Shown: in pieces, positions 26,776 through 36,775 of the stretch
How positions within the stretch are numbered: the stretch's first letter is position 1
Layout of the letters: the number at the start of each line of letters is the position of its first letter
Source of the DNA: Cognatundibacterium squillarum
GTDB taxonomy: Bacteria > Pseudomonadota > Gammaproteobacteria > Burkholderiales > Burkholderiaceae_D
Reading direction: 5' to 3'
Length of the DNA stretch: 64,000 nucleotides
NCBI RefSeq assembly: GCF_014652435.1
Contig: NZ_BMYU01000002.1
Span: 558,001 to 622,000, forward strand
Translations under genes and position numbers: made by a program
The notes under the pieces: model-generated
Told to the model about the DNA's origin: nothing
Seen by the model: the letters and a program-made list of their open reading frames with translations, nothing else
Database searches by the model: none

Positions 26776-26958
26776 TCAGATTTTAAAGATGGAAACGGTG
26801 GCAACTAACTCATGCGACTGCCGCTTTAAGTTCTCTGCGGCGGCAGCACTCTGCTCCACCAGCACTGCATTTTGCTGCGTCACATCATCCATTTCCGTAA
26901 TCGCAATACCACCTTGTGCCACGCTGTTACTTTGCTCGCTGCTGGCGGCGCTGATTTC
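26776..26958 (-). pseudogene. 3' remnant of a methyl-accepting chemotaxis protein
   Basis: About 60 codons encode EISAASSEQSNSVAQGG, then MDDVTQQNAVLVEQSAAAAE and LKRQSHELVATVSIFKI. This is the end of the signalling coiled coil and C-terminus of an MCP. The rest of the gene (at least 450 codons) is missing: similarity stops abruptly near 26958 and is followed by unrelated sequence. The region is open from an upstream ATG at 27009, but those first residues do not fit the family. The loss point abuts the terminator of the GyrI-like gene, so a deletion or rearrangement removed the 5' part. A full-length relative is encoded at 59047-60675. Confidence 0.85.
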
Positions 26959-27004
26959 AGGACACATTATCGTTAGAACTTTGTGCAGGCAGAATGCAAA
27001 AGAA

Positions 27005-27038
27005 AACACGCATGCGGATGCATTCCGTCATGCGTGTT
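27005..27038 (-). terminator. Terminator after the GyrI-like gene
   Basis: AACACGCATG and CATGCGTGTT form a perfect 10-bp stem with a 14-nt loop. On the - strand it is followed by TTTTCTTTTG. It lies 18 bp after the GyrI-like stop codon. Confidence 0.8.
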
Positions 27039-27055
27039 CTCTGTTAAAACGAATG

Positions 27056-27490
27056 TCAGGCTGCAGGCGGGAGAATACCGATATAAATCGTTGCAGAATC
27101 CGGACCGTGATACACCTCTGCATCACTGCGGTAAGCGCGTGGTTCAGATGCAGGATCAGCAAAATATGCCCACACCGATTGCCAGCCCTGAATCACGGCT
27201 TCCGGCATCGCACCCTGCACTTCAAATGCCAGATAATGACCCGCAACGAGTTCCGCTACCGCTTCAGCATTCTGTTGCCGCGCGCTGCCTATGGTCAGCG
27301 TGTAATCACCGTTCACATCCGAGGCGTAATCCGAATACACGGCAACAATCTGCGCATCCGGCTGCAGATGCTCTGTCAGATAGCGCTGCCACAAAGCCGG
27401 AATATGACCGCCCGGCGCGCTTTCTGTGCGGTTATTGGTACGGACGCTGATGCCGTGTATGGTGATCGCTTCTCTGTATTGTGCTTGCAT
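27056..27490 (-). CDS. Stand-alone GyrI-like effector-binding protein
   Basis: 144-residue protein of the GyrI-like small-molecule-binding (SOUL-type) fold. It shows SVRTNNRTESAPGGHIPALWQ (split fold entry), then YSDYASDVNGDYTLTIGS, GHYLAFEVQG and VYHGPDSATIYIGI. It lies 11 bp after the AraC/GyrI fusion gene and is co-transcribed with it, ending at the terminator 27005-27038. The pair therefore contains two GyrI domains, one fused to DNA-binding helices and one free. A role in binding toxic hydrophobic compounds is possible; the family includes drug-binding proteins. Confidence 0.85.
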   Translation of the reverse strand: MQAQYREAITIHGISVRTNNRTESAPGGHIPALWQRYLTEHLQPDAQIVAVYSDYASDVNGDYTLTIGSARQQNAEAVAELVAGHYLAFEVQGAMPEAVIQGWQSVWAYFADPASEPRAYRSDAEVYHGPDSATIYIGILPPAA

Positions 27491-27501
27491 GATGTCTTCC
27501 T

Positions 27502-28380
27502 TCAGATGTCAGTATCTTTCGATACACGGTTAAGTAACAAATAAATATCTGTTAACAATTCAGCCGGTGCGGTCTGGCGCGGATTATTCAGATATTTTTC
27601 AAATGGCGGATAAGCAGCAACTTCGTAGCCGGATGCTGGCAACCACTTTCCGCAAAACCACTGATACACAGGCTGCATTGCGGAATACGGCCCCTGGTAA
27701 CGCAGAATGGCGTAAGTTCCGGCGGGCAGTTCGCGCATGCTGAACGGGGCTGGCAGCACTTCCTGCCAGTCAGCAGGCACACTCAGTGCCGCATACGATT
27801 GCAGCGCCGCTTCTTCGGTAATGGCCGGATCATCCGGATAAATCCCCATCCATTCGGTCTCTGCACCGATCCAGCCGCGCTGACCCGCACAGGCATTCAG
27901 TACATCAAATGCCCTGCCGATCTCCATATATGAACCCAGATGTGCTGTCTGTATCAGGCGTTGTGCTGGCAGCTCACACAGACGTACCGGATAGCGGGTG
28001 TCGGCGCAGCCAGCGGCAGGCAACGACAGTGCATTGCCGGTTTCACGAAAGCGTGCCGGCGGCAGACCATAAGTCTGAGTGAAAGTGCGGGTGAACGATT
28101 GCAGATTCGGATAACCGACCTGTACCGCGATCTGCTTCACCGGCAAATCTGAGCGCAGCAGTAAGGCGGCCGCTTTTTGTAAGCGCAAACGCTTTAAGGT
28201 GGCGATCACGCTTTCGCCGTGTATGCCCTGATAAATGCGGTGCCAGTGATACGGTGACATGCAGGCCAGATCCGCCAGCTTTTGCAAATCCAGCGGCTGA
28301 TCCAGATGTTCATGCAGATACTGCGTGACGCGGATTAAGCGGCGTTCGTAACTTTGCTGCACGGGGCTGAGGCTGGTCAT
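27502..28380 (-). CDS. AraC regulator with C-terminal GyrI-like domain
   Basis: 292-residue regulator of the Rob/SoxS-like layout with DNA-binding at the N-terminus: two helix-turn-helix motifs at about residues 10-110, with LADLACMSPYHWHRIYQGIHG and QVGYPNLQSFTRTFTQTYGL. Residues about 130-290 form a GyrI-like effector-binding domain (AYPPFEKYLNNP and DIYLLLN near the end). Such regulators bind hydrophobic ligands and usually control drug efflux or detoxification genes. It lies upstream of the free GyrI-like gene. The ribosome site and promoter would be in the 129-bp region before it. Confidence 0.92.
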   Translation of the reverse strand: MTSLSPVQQSYERRLIRVTQYLHEHLDQPLDLQKLADLACMSPYHWHRIYQGIHGESVIATLKRLRLQKAAALLLRSDLPVKQIAVQVGYPNLQSFTRTFTQTYGLPPARFRETGNALSLPAAGCADTRYPVRLCELPAQRLIQTAHLGSYMEIGRAFDVLNACAGQRGWIGAETEWMGIYPDDPAITEEAALQSYAALSVPADWQEVLPAPFSMRELPAGTYAILRYQGPYSAMQPVYQWFCGKWLPASGYEVAAYPPFEKYLNNPRQTAPAELLTDIYLLLNRVSKDTDI

Positions 28381-28509
28381 GGTGTTTTATGCATGATGTT
28401 CGGATAACATGCAGACTACCACGAAGCTGTTTTACAAATCTTGCGGACTTGCCGGAAGCTGCTGCAGCCCGCACGGGCAGGCTGCAGACGGCAATCAGCC
28501 GAATATTAC

Positions 28510-29346
28510 TCAGCGTTGCAAGGCTTGCGCATGATGCGCAATATGCTCACCGATCAGGCTGGCGATGAAGTAATAGCTGTGATCAGCGCCAGGATGCAGA
28601 CGCAGGGTCAGCGGGTGTCCGGCTGCGTCGCACGCGGCTTGCAAGCGTTGCGGCTGTAGCTGGTTTGCCAGAAAATCATCGGCTTCGCCCTGATCCACCA
28701 GTAAAGGCAGGCGTTCGCTAAGGGGGGACTGAATCAGCGCGCAGGCATCATGCGCTGCCCACTGGCTGCGGTCTGCGCCCAGATAAGCGCTGAAGGCTTT
28801 TTCGCCCCACGGCACTTGCGACGGTGCCACAATCGGTGAGAATGCCGACACGCTGCGGTAACGCCCCGGATGGCGCAGCGCCAGTGTCAGCGCGCCGTGT
28901 CCACCCATCGAATGCCCGCAAATGCTCCGCGCTGCCGTCACCGCAAAATGCTGCTGTATCAGGGCTGGCAATTCCTGCACGATGTAATCTTCCATGCGGA
29001 AATGCGCGGCCCACGGTGCTTGCGTGGCATTCAGATAAAAGCCCGCGCCCTGCCCCAGATCGTAAGCCGCATCGTCCGCCACAGCGGCGCCGCGCGGACT
29101 GGTATCCGGCGCCACCAGAATAATGCCGTGCTGCGCGGCGTACTGCTGCGCACCCGCTTTGGTGATGAAGTTCTGCTCGTTGCAGGTCAGACCGGACAGC
29201 CAGTACAGCACCGGACATGCCTCACCGCGCACCGCTGCCGGTGGCAGATAAATGCCGAACTTCATGTCGCAGGACAATATCTCAGAGCGGTGCTGCCAGA
29301 CTTCCTGCCAGCCGCCAAAGCTGGCGTGACGTTCTGTACGTTGCAT
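28510..29346 (-). CDS. frmB: S-formylglutathione hydrolase
   Basis: 278-residue alpha/beta hydrolase that releases formate and glutathione from S-formylglutathione, the second step of glutathione-dependent formaldehyde oxidation. The nucleophile is in ICGHSMGGHGAL, the acid in QGEADDFL, and the histidine in GADHSYYFIASL. WLSGLTCNEQNFITKAGAQ is diagnostic of the esterase D group. It starts 12 bp after the frmA stop and is co-transcribed with it. A CTGCAGCC/GGCTGCAG hairpin (28462-28487) lies beyond the stop, without a T-tract. Confidence 0.96.
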   Translation of the reverse strand: MQRTERHASFGGWQEVWQHRSEILSCDMKFGIYLPPAAVRGEACPVLYWLSGLTCNEQNFITKAGAQQYAAQHGIILVAPDTSPRGAAVADDAAYDLGQGAGFYLNATQAPWAAHFRMEDYIVQELPALIQQHFAVTAARSICGHSMGGHGALTLALRHPGRYRSVSAFSPIVAPSQVPWGEKAFSAYLGADRSQWAAHDACALIQSPLSERLPLLVDQGEADDFLANQLQPQRLQAACDAAGHPLTLRLHPGADHSYYFIASLIGEHIAHHAQALQR

Positions 29347-29358
29347 AAACCGCCCCGA

Positions 29359-30558
<1,200 letters not shown>

Positions 30559-30838
30559 TTACCAAGACCAGCGCAAACCTGATTCCAAAAAGTATAGCAG
30601 AACTGGTATCAGCGCTCCGGCCATGCCCCCGTTTCGGCATTTTTACCGTGATTACCGTCATTAACGTGCCTGTCGCTTTGACCGCTTTGGCAGGCTCGGC
30701 AGATTGCACGGGCAGTATAGATTTGGCAGATTCTTTCGCTTCAGCATTGCAGTCGGTTTCAAGCCTGTTTAGCCCGTCAGCTGCGCTGGCGACGTCGGGA
30801 TGCTTACACATGCCAAAATTGCACCAATTTTGTGCAAA

Positions 30839-30920
30839 ATGCGGTATTCAGCACAGCACCCCGTCTGTCGTCGGCAGAAAGTCTGGCTGTCCGTAAATGA
30901 CGCATGCGGAGTTCTGCACA
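30839..30920 (+). repeat. Dispersed 83-bp repeat, copy 3
   Basis: Starts ATGCGGTATTCAGCACAGC and ends with the direct repeat ATGCGGAGTTCTGCACA. The core CGTCGGCAGAAAGTCTGG has changed TCCGG to TCTGG. A CAAAATTG/CAATTTTG hairpin sits 6 bp before it. It lies about 240 bp ahead of the conserved upstream region of the first duplicated gene, as copy 4 does for the second. Confidence 0.85.
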
Positions 30921-31268
30921 CCTGCGCTGGCAGGCAACACGCCGGAACTGTGACCCGTTCGTAGCACGCCTCCCTAAAATGCTGGCCGAATCCCCGAACA
31001 GAATGCAAGCCAGCGTGCCGCCCGCCTGTGGCATCTGAACCGGTGCCCGCGCTGGCTTATGCGCCAATCGCCGATTGATTGCTGCAAACATATCAATGTG
31101 CTAAGGTCAGTCATGACTTTTCAGCAAAGTCTGACAATCTGAACGCTTGCGTTATTGCTGCACGATCATCCGGACGCAAACATCAGGCAGCACCCCATTG
31201 CCCGCTGCATTTCCGATTTTCCGATAACGAAGACGCAGCGATATCACCACTTTTTAAATAATCATCTT

Positions 31269-32315
31269 ATGAATATCAGCACGCTCGCCACACTTCAGAG
31301 CATTGTTTTGCTCAGCTGGATTCCGATATTCTGGGTCGTCTTCAAAAAAGCCCGTCGCAGCAAACGCACACAGAATCAGATCGTTGATGCCTTAGATCGC
31401 GAAGGATTGCGCGACTGGCACCGTATTTACATTTCCAGAACACCGTTTTTCCGCAAACGGCTCAAATTCACTGCTTATGAAACGCGGGGAATCTTAGTTA
31501 ACTTGCCGGATGCCGTACGTCTGATTGCAGAATGGCCATCCGGTGAACGCATCGACCAGATTTTTCCGAAAAGGAGTATGCATTTACGCTGGCACGGCAA
31601 CAGCGGCATCGCCAGTGCCAACCTGCACTGGATGGCAATCGGATCGACCGACAATCCGCTGATGCTGAGCGCCGACACCGGCTTTAACGCCATCCAGTCA
31701 CGCGAAGCTACCGCAGATCTGTGCCGCAGAATGGATCCGGATTTTCGCTTGCCGGACATTGCAAAATCAGAATTCGCACTGGAAAAAAATCCGGCATCAC
31801 TGATCATCGTCACGGCATTTTTTCTGCTACTGGCCTTTGCCCTGATCGACGGAAAATTTCTGAATAAATACGAATGGTTAAGAACAGGCAGCACTTCATG
31901 GCTGCTGATGCCGGGTATGCAAATTTTCATGCTGCTGGCCTTACCGGTGTACTGGTGGCTCAGTAAATCCAAAGTACCGGCAAGAGAATCACTGACCCTG
32001 TCCACGCTAATCGCCGTCGCGCTCAGCCTTGCCTACATTCCGGCACTGAAACGGGTTGATCAGTTACTGTCAGCCGAAGGCCCGCAATCGTACGCCTACC
32101 GGCTGGGGGACTATGGCTCACTGACACCCGTCAGCGATGGCCCGCCCAATATTGATTACAAAAACCGAAAAGAATACTGGAACCAGTTTGAAGAAAACTC
32201 CATCCATCAGTTCAATCTGGTCCACGGCCCGCTGGGCATGTGGCAGCTTGATCATTCAGAATTAGAAAAGAAAATGCAGCAGTTCTACGAACAACGCCGC
32301 AAGAATAAACAGTGA
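31269..32315 (+). CDS. Membrane protein, tandem duplicate 1 (unknown function)
   Basis: 348-residue protein that I do not recognise. Predicted membrane segments lie at about 7-25, 177-195, 211-230 and 245-260. Between the first two lies a basic, soluble domain with RREGLRDW-like and WPSGERIDQIFP motifs, RWHG and SREATADLC. The C-terminal tail (about 265-348) is soluble and highly conserved with its paralogue. I chose the start MNISTLATL at 31269 because the paralogue starts the same way; a longer frame begins at 31155. The ribosome site is weak. It may be an envelope or signalling protein. It is followed by repeat copy 4 and a second copy of the gene. Confidence 0.8.
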   Translation: MNISTLATLQSIVLLSWIPIFWVVFKKARRSKRTQNQIVDALDREGLRDWHRIYISRTPFFRKRLKFTAYETRGILVNLPDAVRLIAEWPSGERIDQIFPKRSMHLRWHGNSGIASANLHWMAIGSTDNPLMLSADTGFNAIQSREATADLCRRMDPDFRLPDIAKSEFALEKNPASLIIVTAFFLLLAFALIDGKFLNKYEWLRTGSTSWLLMPGMQIFMLLALPVYWWLSKSKVPARESLTLSTLIAVALSLAYIPALKRVDQLLSAEGPQSYAYRLGDYGSLTPVSDGPPNIDYKNRKEYWNQFEENSIHQFNLVHGPLGMWQLDHSELEKKMQQFYEQRRKNKQ

Positions 32316-32892
32316 TTTTCCAGCCACCCGCTTGCACTGCAACGGATGGCGCCACACCGGATAGCCCCCGCAGGTGTTTTTTACCTGAAATGCGGTATTC
32401 TGCACATCCATCCCGCGGTCGTCGGCAGAAAGTCTGGCTTTCCCAAAAGTGCAGGTGATGAATTTTGCACAATCAAAACGCCAGTCCTGCCACCGGATAG
32501 CGTCAAGCCGGATTGTCACGATACCGGCAGTGCCGTGCGCCCCTCAGGTAAAGCATGACGAGCACCCATCATCACCGGTAAAGAATGCGTGTGGCATTCG
32601 ATCGCCTGTCTGCACAAGCAAAGTGCGGCAATCTCTGATTTGTTGCTGTAAACATATCATTGTGCTAGGGTCGGTTATTGCCATTCAGTAAAGGCAAAAG
32701 ATCTGAACCGCAGGCTGAAATGGTATACCGCATCAGACTAAGCGATCCGGCAGACAGATACAGGTATGGCAAAGCGCATCCGGCCGCAAGCGCAAAACTG
32801 CACGAAGAACCAGAATCAGGCACTACAATCCGCCCGCTGCACTTCCATTGATGAAGGCGCAACGATATCACCTCCTTTTAAATAGTCGTCTT
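32316..32892. other. Intergenic region between the two duplicates
   Basis: 577 bp, non-coding as far as I can tell. It carries a CAGGT/ACCTG hairpin (32371-32387), repeat copy 4 and, from about 32640, sequence related to that before the first duplicate, including the GATATCACC-N-(T)TTTTAAATA stretch just before each start. It probably holds the second copy's promoter. Confidence 0.55.
32390..32472 (+). repeat. Dispersed 83-bp repeat, copy 4
   Basis: Starts ATGCGGTATTCTGCACATC, core CGTCGGCAGAAAGTCTGG, and ends in a diverged ATGAATTTTGCACAAT. It is preceded within 3 bp by a CAGGT/ACCTG hairpin. It lies between the two duplicated genes. Confidence 0.82.
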
Positions 32893-33945
32893 ATGAATAT
32901 CAGCACGCTGATCACACCGGAATTCGTCTTTTTTTTACTCATCTGGATTTCGGTAAGCGGGGTCGCCTTCAGAAAAGCCCGCCGCAGCAAACGCGCGCAG
33001 AATCAGATCGTTGACGCTTTAGATCGCGAAGGATTGCGTGACTGGCATCGCATCTACATTTCCAGAACACCGTTTTTCCGCAAATGGCTCAAATTCACCA
33101 CCTATGAAACGCGGGGAATCCTAATTAACCTACCGGATGCCATACGTCTGATTGCAGAATGGCCATCCGGTGAACGCATCGACCAGATTTTTCCGAAAAG
33201 CAGTATGCATTTACGCTGGCACGGCATAAGCGGCGGCATCGCCAGTTCCAAGCTGCACTGGATAGCGATCGGATCGACTGACAGTCCGCTGATGCTGAGC
33301 GCCGACAAAGGTTTTAACGCCATGCAGTCACGCGAAGCCACCGCCGATCTGTGCCGCAGAATTAATCCGGATTATCTCTTGCCGGACATCGCAAAATCAG
33401 AATTCGCACTGGAAAAAAATCCGGCATCACTGATCATCGTTACGACATTTTTTCTGCTACTGGCCTTTGCCCTGATCGACGGAAAATTTTTGAATAAATA
33501 CGAATGGGTAAGAACGACTAGCAATACATGGTTGCTGATGCCGGGCATGCAAATCGTCATGCTGCTGGCCTTGCCGGTGTACTGGTGGCTCAGCAAATCC
33601 AAAGTACCGCCCATGGAATCGCTGACCTTGTCCTGGCTAATCGCCATTACGCTCGGCTTCGCCTACATTCCGGCAATCAAGCGCGTGGATCAGTTACTGT
33701 CAGCCGAAGGTCCGCAATCGTACGCCTACCGGCTGGGCGATGATGGTTTTCTGACACCCGTCAGCGATGGCCCGCCCAATATTGATTACAAAAACCGAAA
33801 AGAATACTGGAACCAGTTTGAAGAAAACTCCATCCATCAGTTCAATCTGGTCCACGGCCCGCTGGGACTATGGCAGCTTGATCATTCAGAATTAGAAAAG
33901 AAAATGCAGCAGTTCTACGAACAACGCCGCAAGAGCAAACATTAA
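32893..33945 (+). CDS. Membrane protein, tandem duplicate 2 (unknown function)
   Basis: 350-residue paralogue of the preceding gene with the same four predicted membrane segments and the same start (MNISTLITP). Similarity is uneven: the first 25 residues differ markedly, the soluble middle domain carries scattered substitutions and a one-residue insertion (SGGIAS versus NSGIAS context), and the last 60 or so residues (from DGPPNIDYKNRKEYWNQFEE onward) are almost identical also at DNA level. That pattern suggests gene conversion or a recent duplication followed by N-terminal diversification. The function is unknown. Confidence 0.8.
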   Translation: MNISTLITPEFVFFLLIWISVSGVAFRKARRSKRAQNQIVDALDREGLRDWHRIYISRTPFFRKWLKFTTYETRGILINLPDAIRLIAEWPSGERIDQIFPKSSMHLRWHGISGGIASSKLHWIAIGSTDSPLMLSADKGFNAMQSREATADLCRRINPDYLLPDIAKSEFALEKNPASLIIVTTFFLLLAFALIDGKFLNKYEWVRTTSNTWLLMPGMQIVMLLALPVYWWLSKSKVPPMESLTLSWLIAITLGFAYIPAIKRVDQLLSAEGPQSYAYRLGDDGFLTPVSDGPPNIDYKNRKEYWNQFEENSIHQFNLVHGPLGLWQLDHSELEKKMQQFYEQRRKSKH

Positions 33946-34242
33946 TTTTTTCAATTTTTCAGCTTAAACCTGAGCGAAATCCTGTTGCCTGACGCACGCA
34001 CGACCAGTCAGCCACACCCCCTGCCCACCCAGGCACACGCTCAGGCGAAGCGCTTATGCGCAAGGTTCAGACTGGCACGGCGCAGTGTATTACGCCATAT
34101 GGCCTTGAGTTTTGATTAAAGTAAATCGCAAAAGTATGACGGTTAGTCGGTCCATGAGTGCGATGAAATGAAATGTTGATATCTTAGAACTGCTCTCTTT
34201 TTTAAGACAGAGATGATTAAGCTTTTTCTCCCTTGAATTAAT
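33946..34242. other. Intergenic region before the AT-rich orphan gene
   Basis: About 300 bp in which composition shifts from about 55% GC to AT-rich near 34100. I see no gene, repeat copy or clear terminator. The last 130 bp probably holds the promoter for the gene at 34243. Confidence 0.45.
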
Positions 34243-34941
34243 ATGGAAAAAATTATTAATTTGTCACATTGGTACAGGCAACAGATGTCTACTGGAGTCT
34301 TTAAATTTAGTAACCAACGTGTTCAGATAGCGATTGGAGAAATAAAACAACTCCCGGCCGAGGTTATTTTGAGTGGCTTGCATATTTCAAATTCTCAGCA
34401 TCAATATAGTTTTGGATATTGCGCCGAAGTGTTCGAATTTTTCGGACATACACATGAATATCGAGAGTTAGGATTGTTTTTATTGCTGGCAGTTTTAAAT
34501 CCAATCAGATTGGATAGAGTAGTTCATCTCTCCAACGAACGTTCTGAAATCAAAAAGATACGCATTATTGATAGTTCGTATTGGTCTGAAATTGAGGATA
34601 TAAAACCTTCAAGCGAGGACTCAATTGAATTTCAACTTGATTCGCTTCATAAACATCCGTGGCTGGAGCCAGGTTTACTTGCGTCGGATTTCCCGGTATT
34701 CAATCGTTGCAATGAACTTGATATATATCGCAATATAAAAGATTGGCAGGATAGAGATATTTTAGTGTTGGCTGGAAGACCAGCGGCAAATATCCGGCTC
34801 GCGCTCTTGTTACTGGAATTAAGTAATCCTCAGAATAGATGTCTTGAAGTGGCGTTAGAGGTAGAGGGTGGATTTCGGGGCGTTGGACCGTTAAGTGCAG
34901 AGGCACGGTTCTGGCTGCCCGGCAGCTTCGCTTGGGATTAG
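34243..34941 (+). CDS. AT-rich orphan gene, unknown function
   Basis: 232-residue soluble protein without a recognisable domain, signal peptide or membrane segment. It includes WYRQQMSTGVFKFSNQRVQI, an aromatic-rich YSFGYCAEVFEFFGHTHEYR and a C-terminal WLPGSFAWD. Base composition is clearly more AT-rich than its surroundings, and the codon use is different, which points to horizontal transfer. The downstream sequence to 35050 is also AT-rich and ends at repeat copy 5. Small AT-rich orphans beside repeats are often immunity or defence-related proteins; here that is only a possibility. Confidence 0.7.
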   Translation: MEKIINLSHWYRQQMSTGVFKFSNQRVQIAIGEIKQLPAEVILSGLHISNSQHQYSFGYCAEVFEFFGHTHEYRELGLFLLLAVLNPIRLDRVVHLSNERSEIKKIRIIDSSYWSEIEDIKPSSEDSIEFQLDSLHKHPWLEPGLLASDFPVFNRCNELDIYRNIKDWQDRDILVLAGRPAANIRLALLLLELSNPQNRCLEVALEVEGGFRGVGPLSAEARFWLPGSFAWD

Positions 34942-35137
34942 TATTTTTAAGGAAGATTGGAGTCAGTTCAATTTGATGCTGATACTTCGGCTGAAATGAC
35001 AGATTATTTTGGTGTGTATTCTATAACGACGAGTCGGGCTGTATGGGCGATGGAATGAAAAGTTGGAATGTCTGAACTGGTTCATTTTTTTTAGGCCAGC
35101 TGCTTCGTCACACCTCAAACACCACTTTTCACCCCAA

Positions 35138-35220
35138 ATGCGGATTCTGGCACAGCAATCCGGCGGTCGTCGGCAGAAAGTCTGGCTGTCCGGAATTGGC
35201 GGATGCAGACTTCTGCACAA
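35138..35220 (+). repeat. Dispersed 83-bp repeat, copy 5
   Basis: Starts ATGCGGATTCTGGCACAGC and ends with the direct repeat ATGCAGACTTCTGCACAA. The core is CGTCGGCAGAAAGTCTGG followed by CTGTCCGGA. It lies at the junction of the AT-rich orphan segment and the - strand esterase gene, only 12 bp from the latter's stop. Confidence 0.85.
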
Positions 35221-35232
35221 CGGGAACGACTG

Positions 35233-36687
35233 TTACGGTTGCAACAGTTGCGCGCAGTGGCCGGTCTGGGCGGGTTTTTCTGCGATGCGTCCGCCGCGCG
35301 GCACGCACTGTGCGGGTGGCAGGGTTTTCTGTTGTTCCACGGCAGCGACTAACAGATCGAAAGCGTGCTGGGCGTGCGGCCACATCAGTTCCAGCTGCGG
35401 GAAATCATCGGCGAGGCTTTCGACATGGTTGCCGTTCTGGATTTCATACAAGCGGTAAGCGGGTGCCTTACGGCCTGCCTGCGCCACCACCTGACGCGCA
35501 TAGGCGCGTGCGTGCAAATCAATCGGCAATAAGCCATCCATCGTGCCCGCCACGGTGATCAGCGGACGGCGGATATGGCCGGTGGTTGCAATCGCCGCGA
35601 CGTTTTTACCAACATCAGAAGCCGATAAACGCGCCAGATAGTTGTAATTGCCGGGGCCTGCGCCGTAGGTGTTGTAGTCCGGATCGAGACGCTTTTGCCA
35701 CTGGCATTGCGTCGGTTCCCAGAAGTGTTGTGAGTGATATTCGAGGAAAGAGGTTTTCCTGCCATCCTTGTCGATCACCAGATCCGGCGGATAACCCGCT
35801 GCCAGCAAGTTACGCGCAGCAAGGCTGTCAGCCGCGTAACCGGATTCACGGTACGCCGGAAAATTCCGTATCGCCGGTGGTAATGCGGTCAGCAGATTCG
35901 GGCCCTGCTCGCCGACATAGGTACCCGCCCATTCCACGCCGCCATCAAATTGTTCCGGTGCAGATTCCACCGCACGCCGTACCTGATAACCGCCGTTCGA
36001 TGTACCGACCGCATAGGTATAGCGCGGCGCTTTGCCGTAATGTGCCTGCACGCCCTGACGCGCCACTTGCGCCGCCAGCACCATGAAGTCGCGCCAGCGT
36101 GTGAATTCCTGCCCTGCTTCATTATCGTAGAAACGCACGTAGCTCTGCGCATCCGGGCCAGTGCGGCAAGCCAGCGGATCATCTGCGCTGCTGGCTTGCG
36201 CACTCAGTACACCTTTGTTTTGCGAAGCGTAGGCATAACCTTTCTGCACCACATAATCGCTCCACGCGAAGTCGCCGTTAAATTCACTGCGTGCGCCGGA
36301 TGCACCGGCAATCACCAGCCGCCCGTTCCAGTCTTTCGGCAAACGCAGCAGGAAACGTCCCTGCTGCAAGGGATCGCCGGCGAAGCGTGCCTGTATCTGC
36401 AAACCGGGGACGGTTTTCAGAATCGGGGTGCGCTCGCGTTTATTCGGCATCAGAATTGCTCTGTCGTCCTGCGGCATAAAGGCCATTGGCGGCAAGGATG
36501 TGATCGCATTGTTCCGCGGCGTGGTATCGGGATTCCGGGTTGTCAGATCCGGGCTTTCCACGCATGTCGCATCGGTCAGCTGCGCTGACAATTGCTTTAA
36601 TACCCGGTCGCAGGATACCGGACCGGCAGCAAATGAAAAGGAGGCGTACATCATGGCAGGTAAGGCTGCCAGCACTGGTTTCCACAT
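35233..36687 (-). CDS. Secreted esterase, tannase/feruloyl-esterase-like
   Basis: 484-residue exported alpha/beta hydrolase. Signal peptide about residues 1-20 (MWKPVLAALPAMMYASFSFA). The nucleophile elbow is YAVGTSNGGYQVRRAVE, and a likely catalytic aspartate and histidine are in VAGTMDGLLPID and QNGNHVESLADD. The order and spacing resemble the tannase/feruloyl esterase family or secreted 3-hydroxybutyrate oligomer hydrolases; I cannot decide between substrates. Cysteine pairs (CDRV, CVES; CQWQ, CVPR) could form disulfides. I chose the ATG at 36687 because it begins a signal peptide; the frame is open to 36780. Confidence 0.8.
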   Translation of the reverse strand: MWKPVLAALPAMMYASFSFAAGPVSCDRVLKQLSAQLTDATCVESPDLTTRNPDTTPRNNAITSLPPMAFMPQDDRAILMPNKRERTPILKTVPGLQIQARFAGDPLQQGRFLLRLPKDWNGRLVIAGASGARSEFNGDFAWSDYVVQKGYAYASQNKGVLSAQASSADDPLACRTGPDAQSYVRFYDNEAGQEFTRWRDFMVLAAQVARQGVQAHYGKAPRYTYAVGTSNGGYQVRRAVESAPEQFDGGVEWAGTYVGEQGPNLLTALPPAIRNFPAYRESGYAADSLAARNLLAAGYPPDLVIDKDGRKTSFLEYHSQHFWEPTQCQWQKRLDPDYNTYGAGPGNYNYLARLSASDVGKNVAAIATTGHIRRPLITVAGTMDGLLPIDLHARAYARQVVAQAGRKAPAYRLYEIQNGNHVESLADDFPQLELMWPHAQHAFDLLVAAVEQQKTLPPAQCVPRGGRIAEKPAQTGHCAQLLQP

Positions 36688-36761
36688 AGAGCGCTTTCTG
36701 TTCAAAAAAACGGGAAGTTTGTTGCCAATTCTGCATAAATAGCAAACAGAAATGATAACGA

Positions 36762-36775
36762 ATTGCCATGGCAAT
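36762..36775. promoter_or_regulatory. Perfect 14-bp palindrome in the divergent promoter region
   Basis: ATTGCCATGGCAAT lies 75 bp before the esterase start and about 225 bp before the solute-binding gene on the other strand. It is a candidate operator for either gene; no regulator is assigned. Confidence 0.4.

Noticed and set aside
36751..36769. Fur box near the esterase promoter
   Set aside because: AAATGATAACGAATTGCC has only a partial match to the consensus; the adjacent perfect palindrome is the better candidate site.
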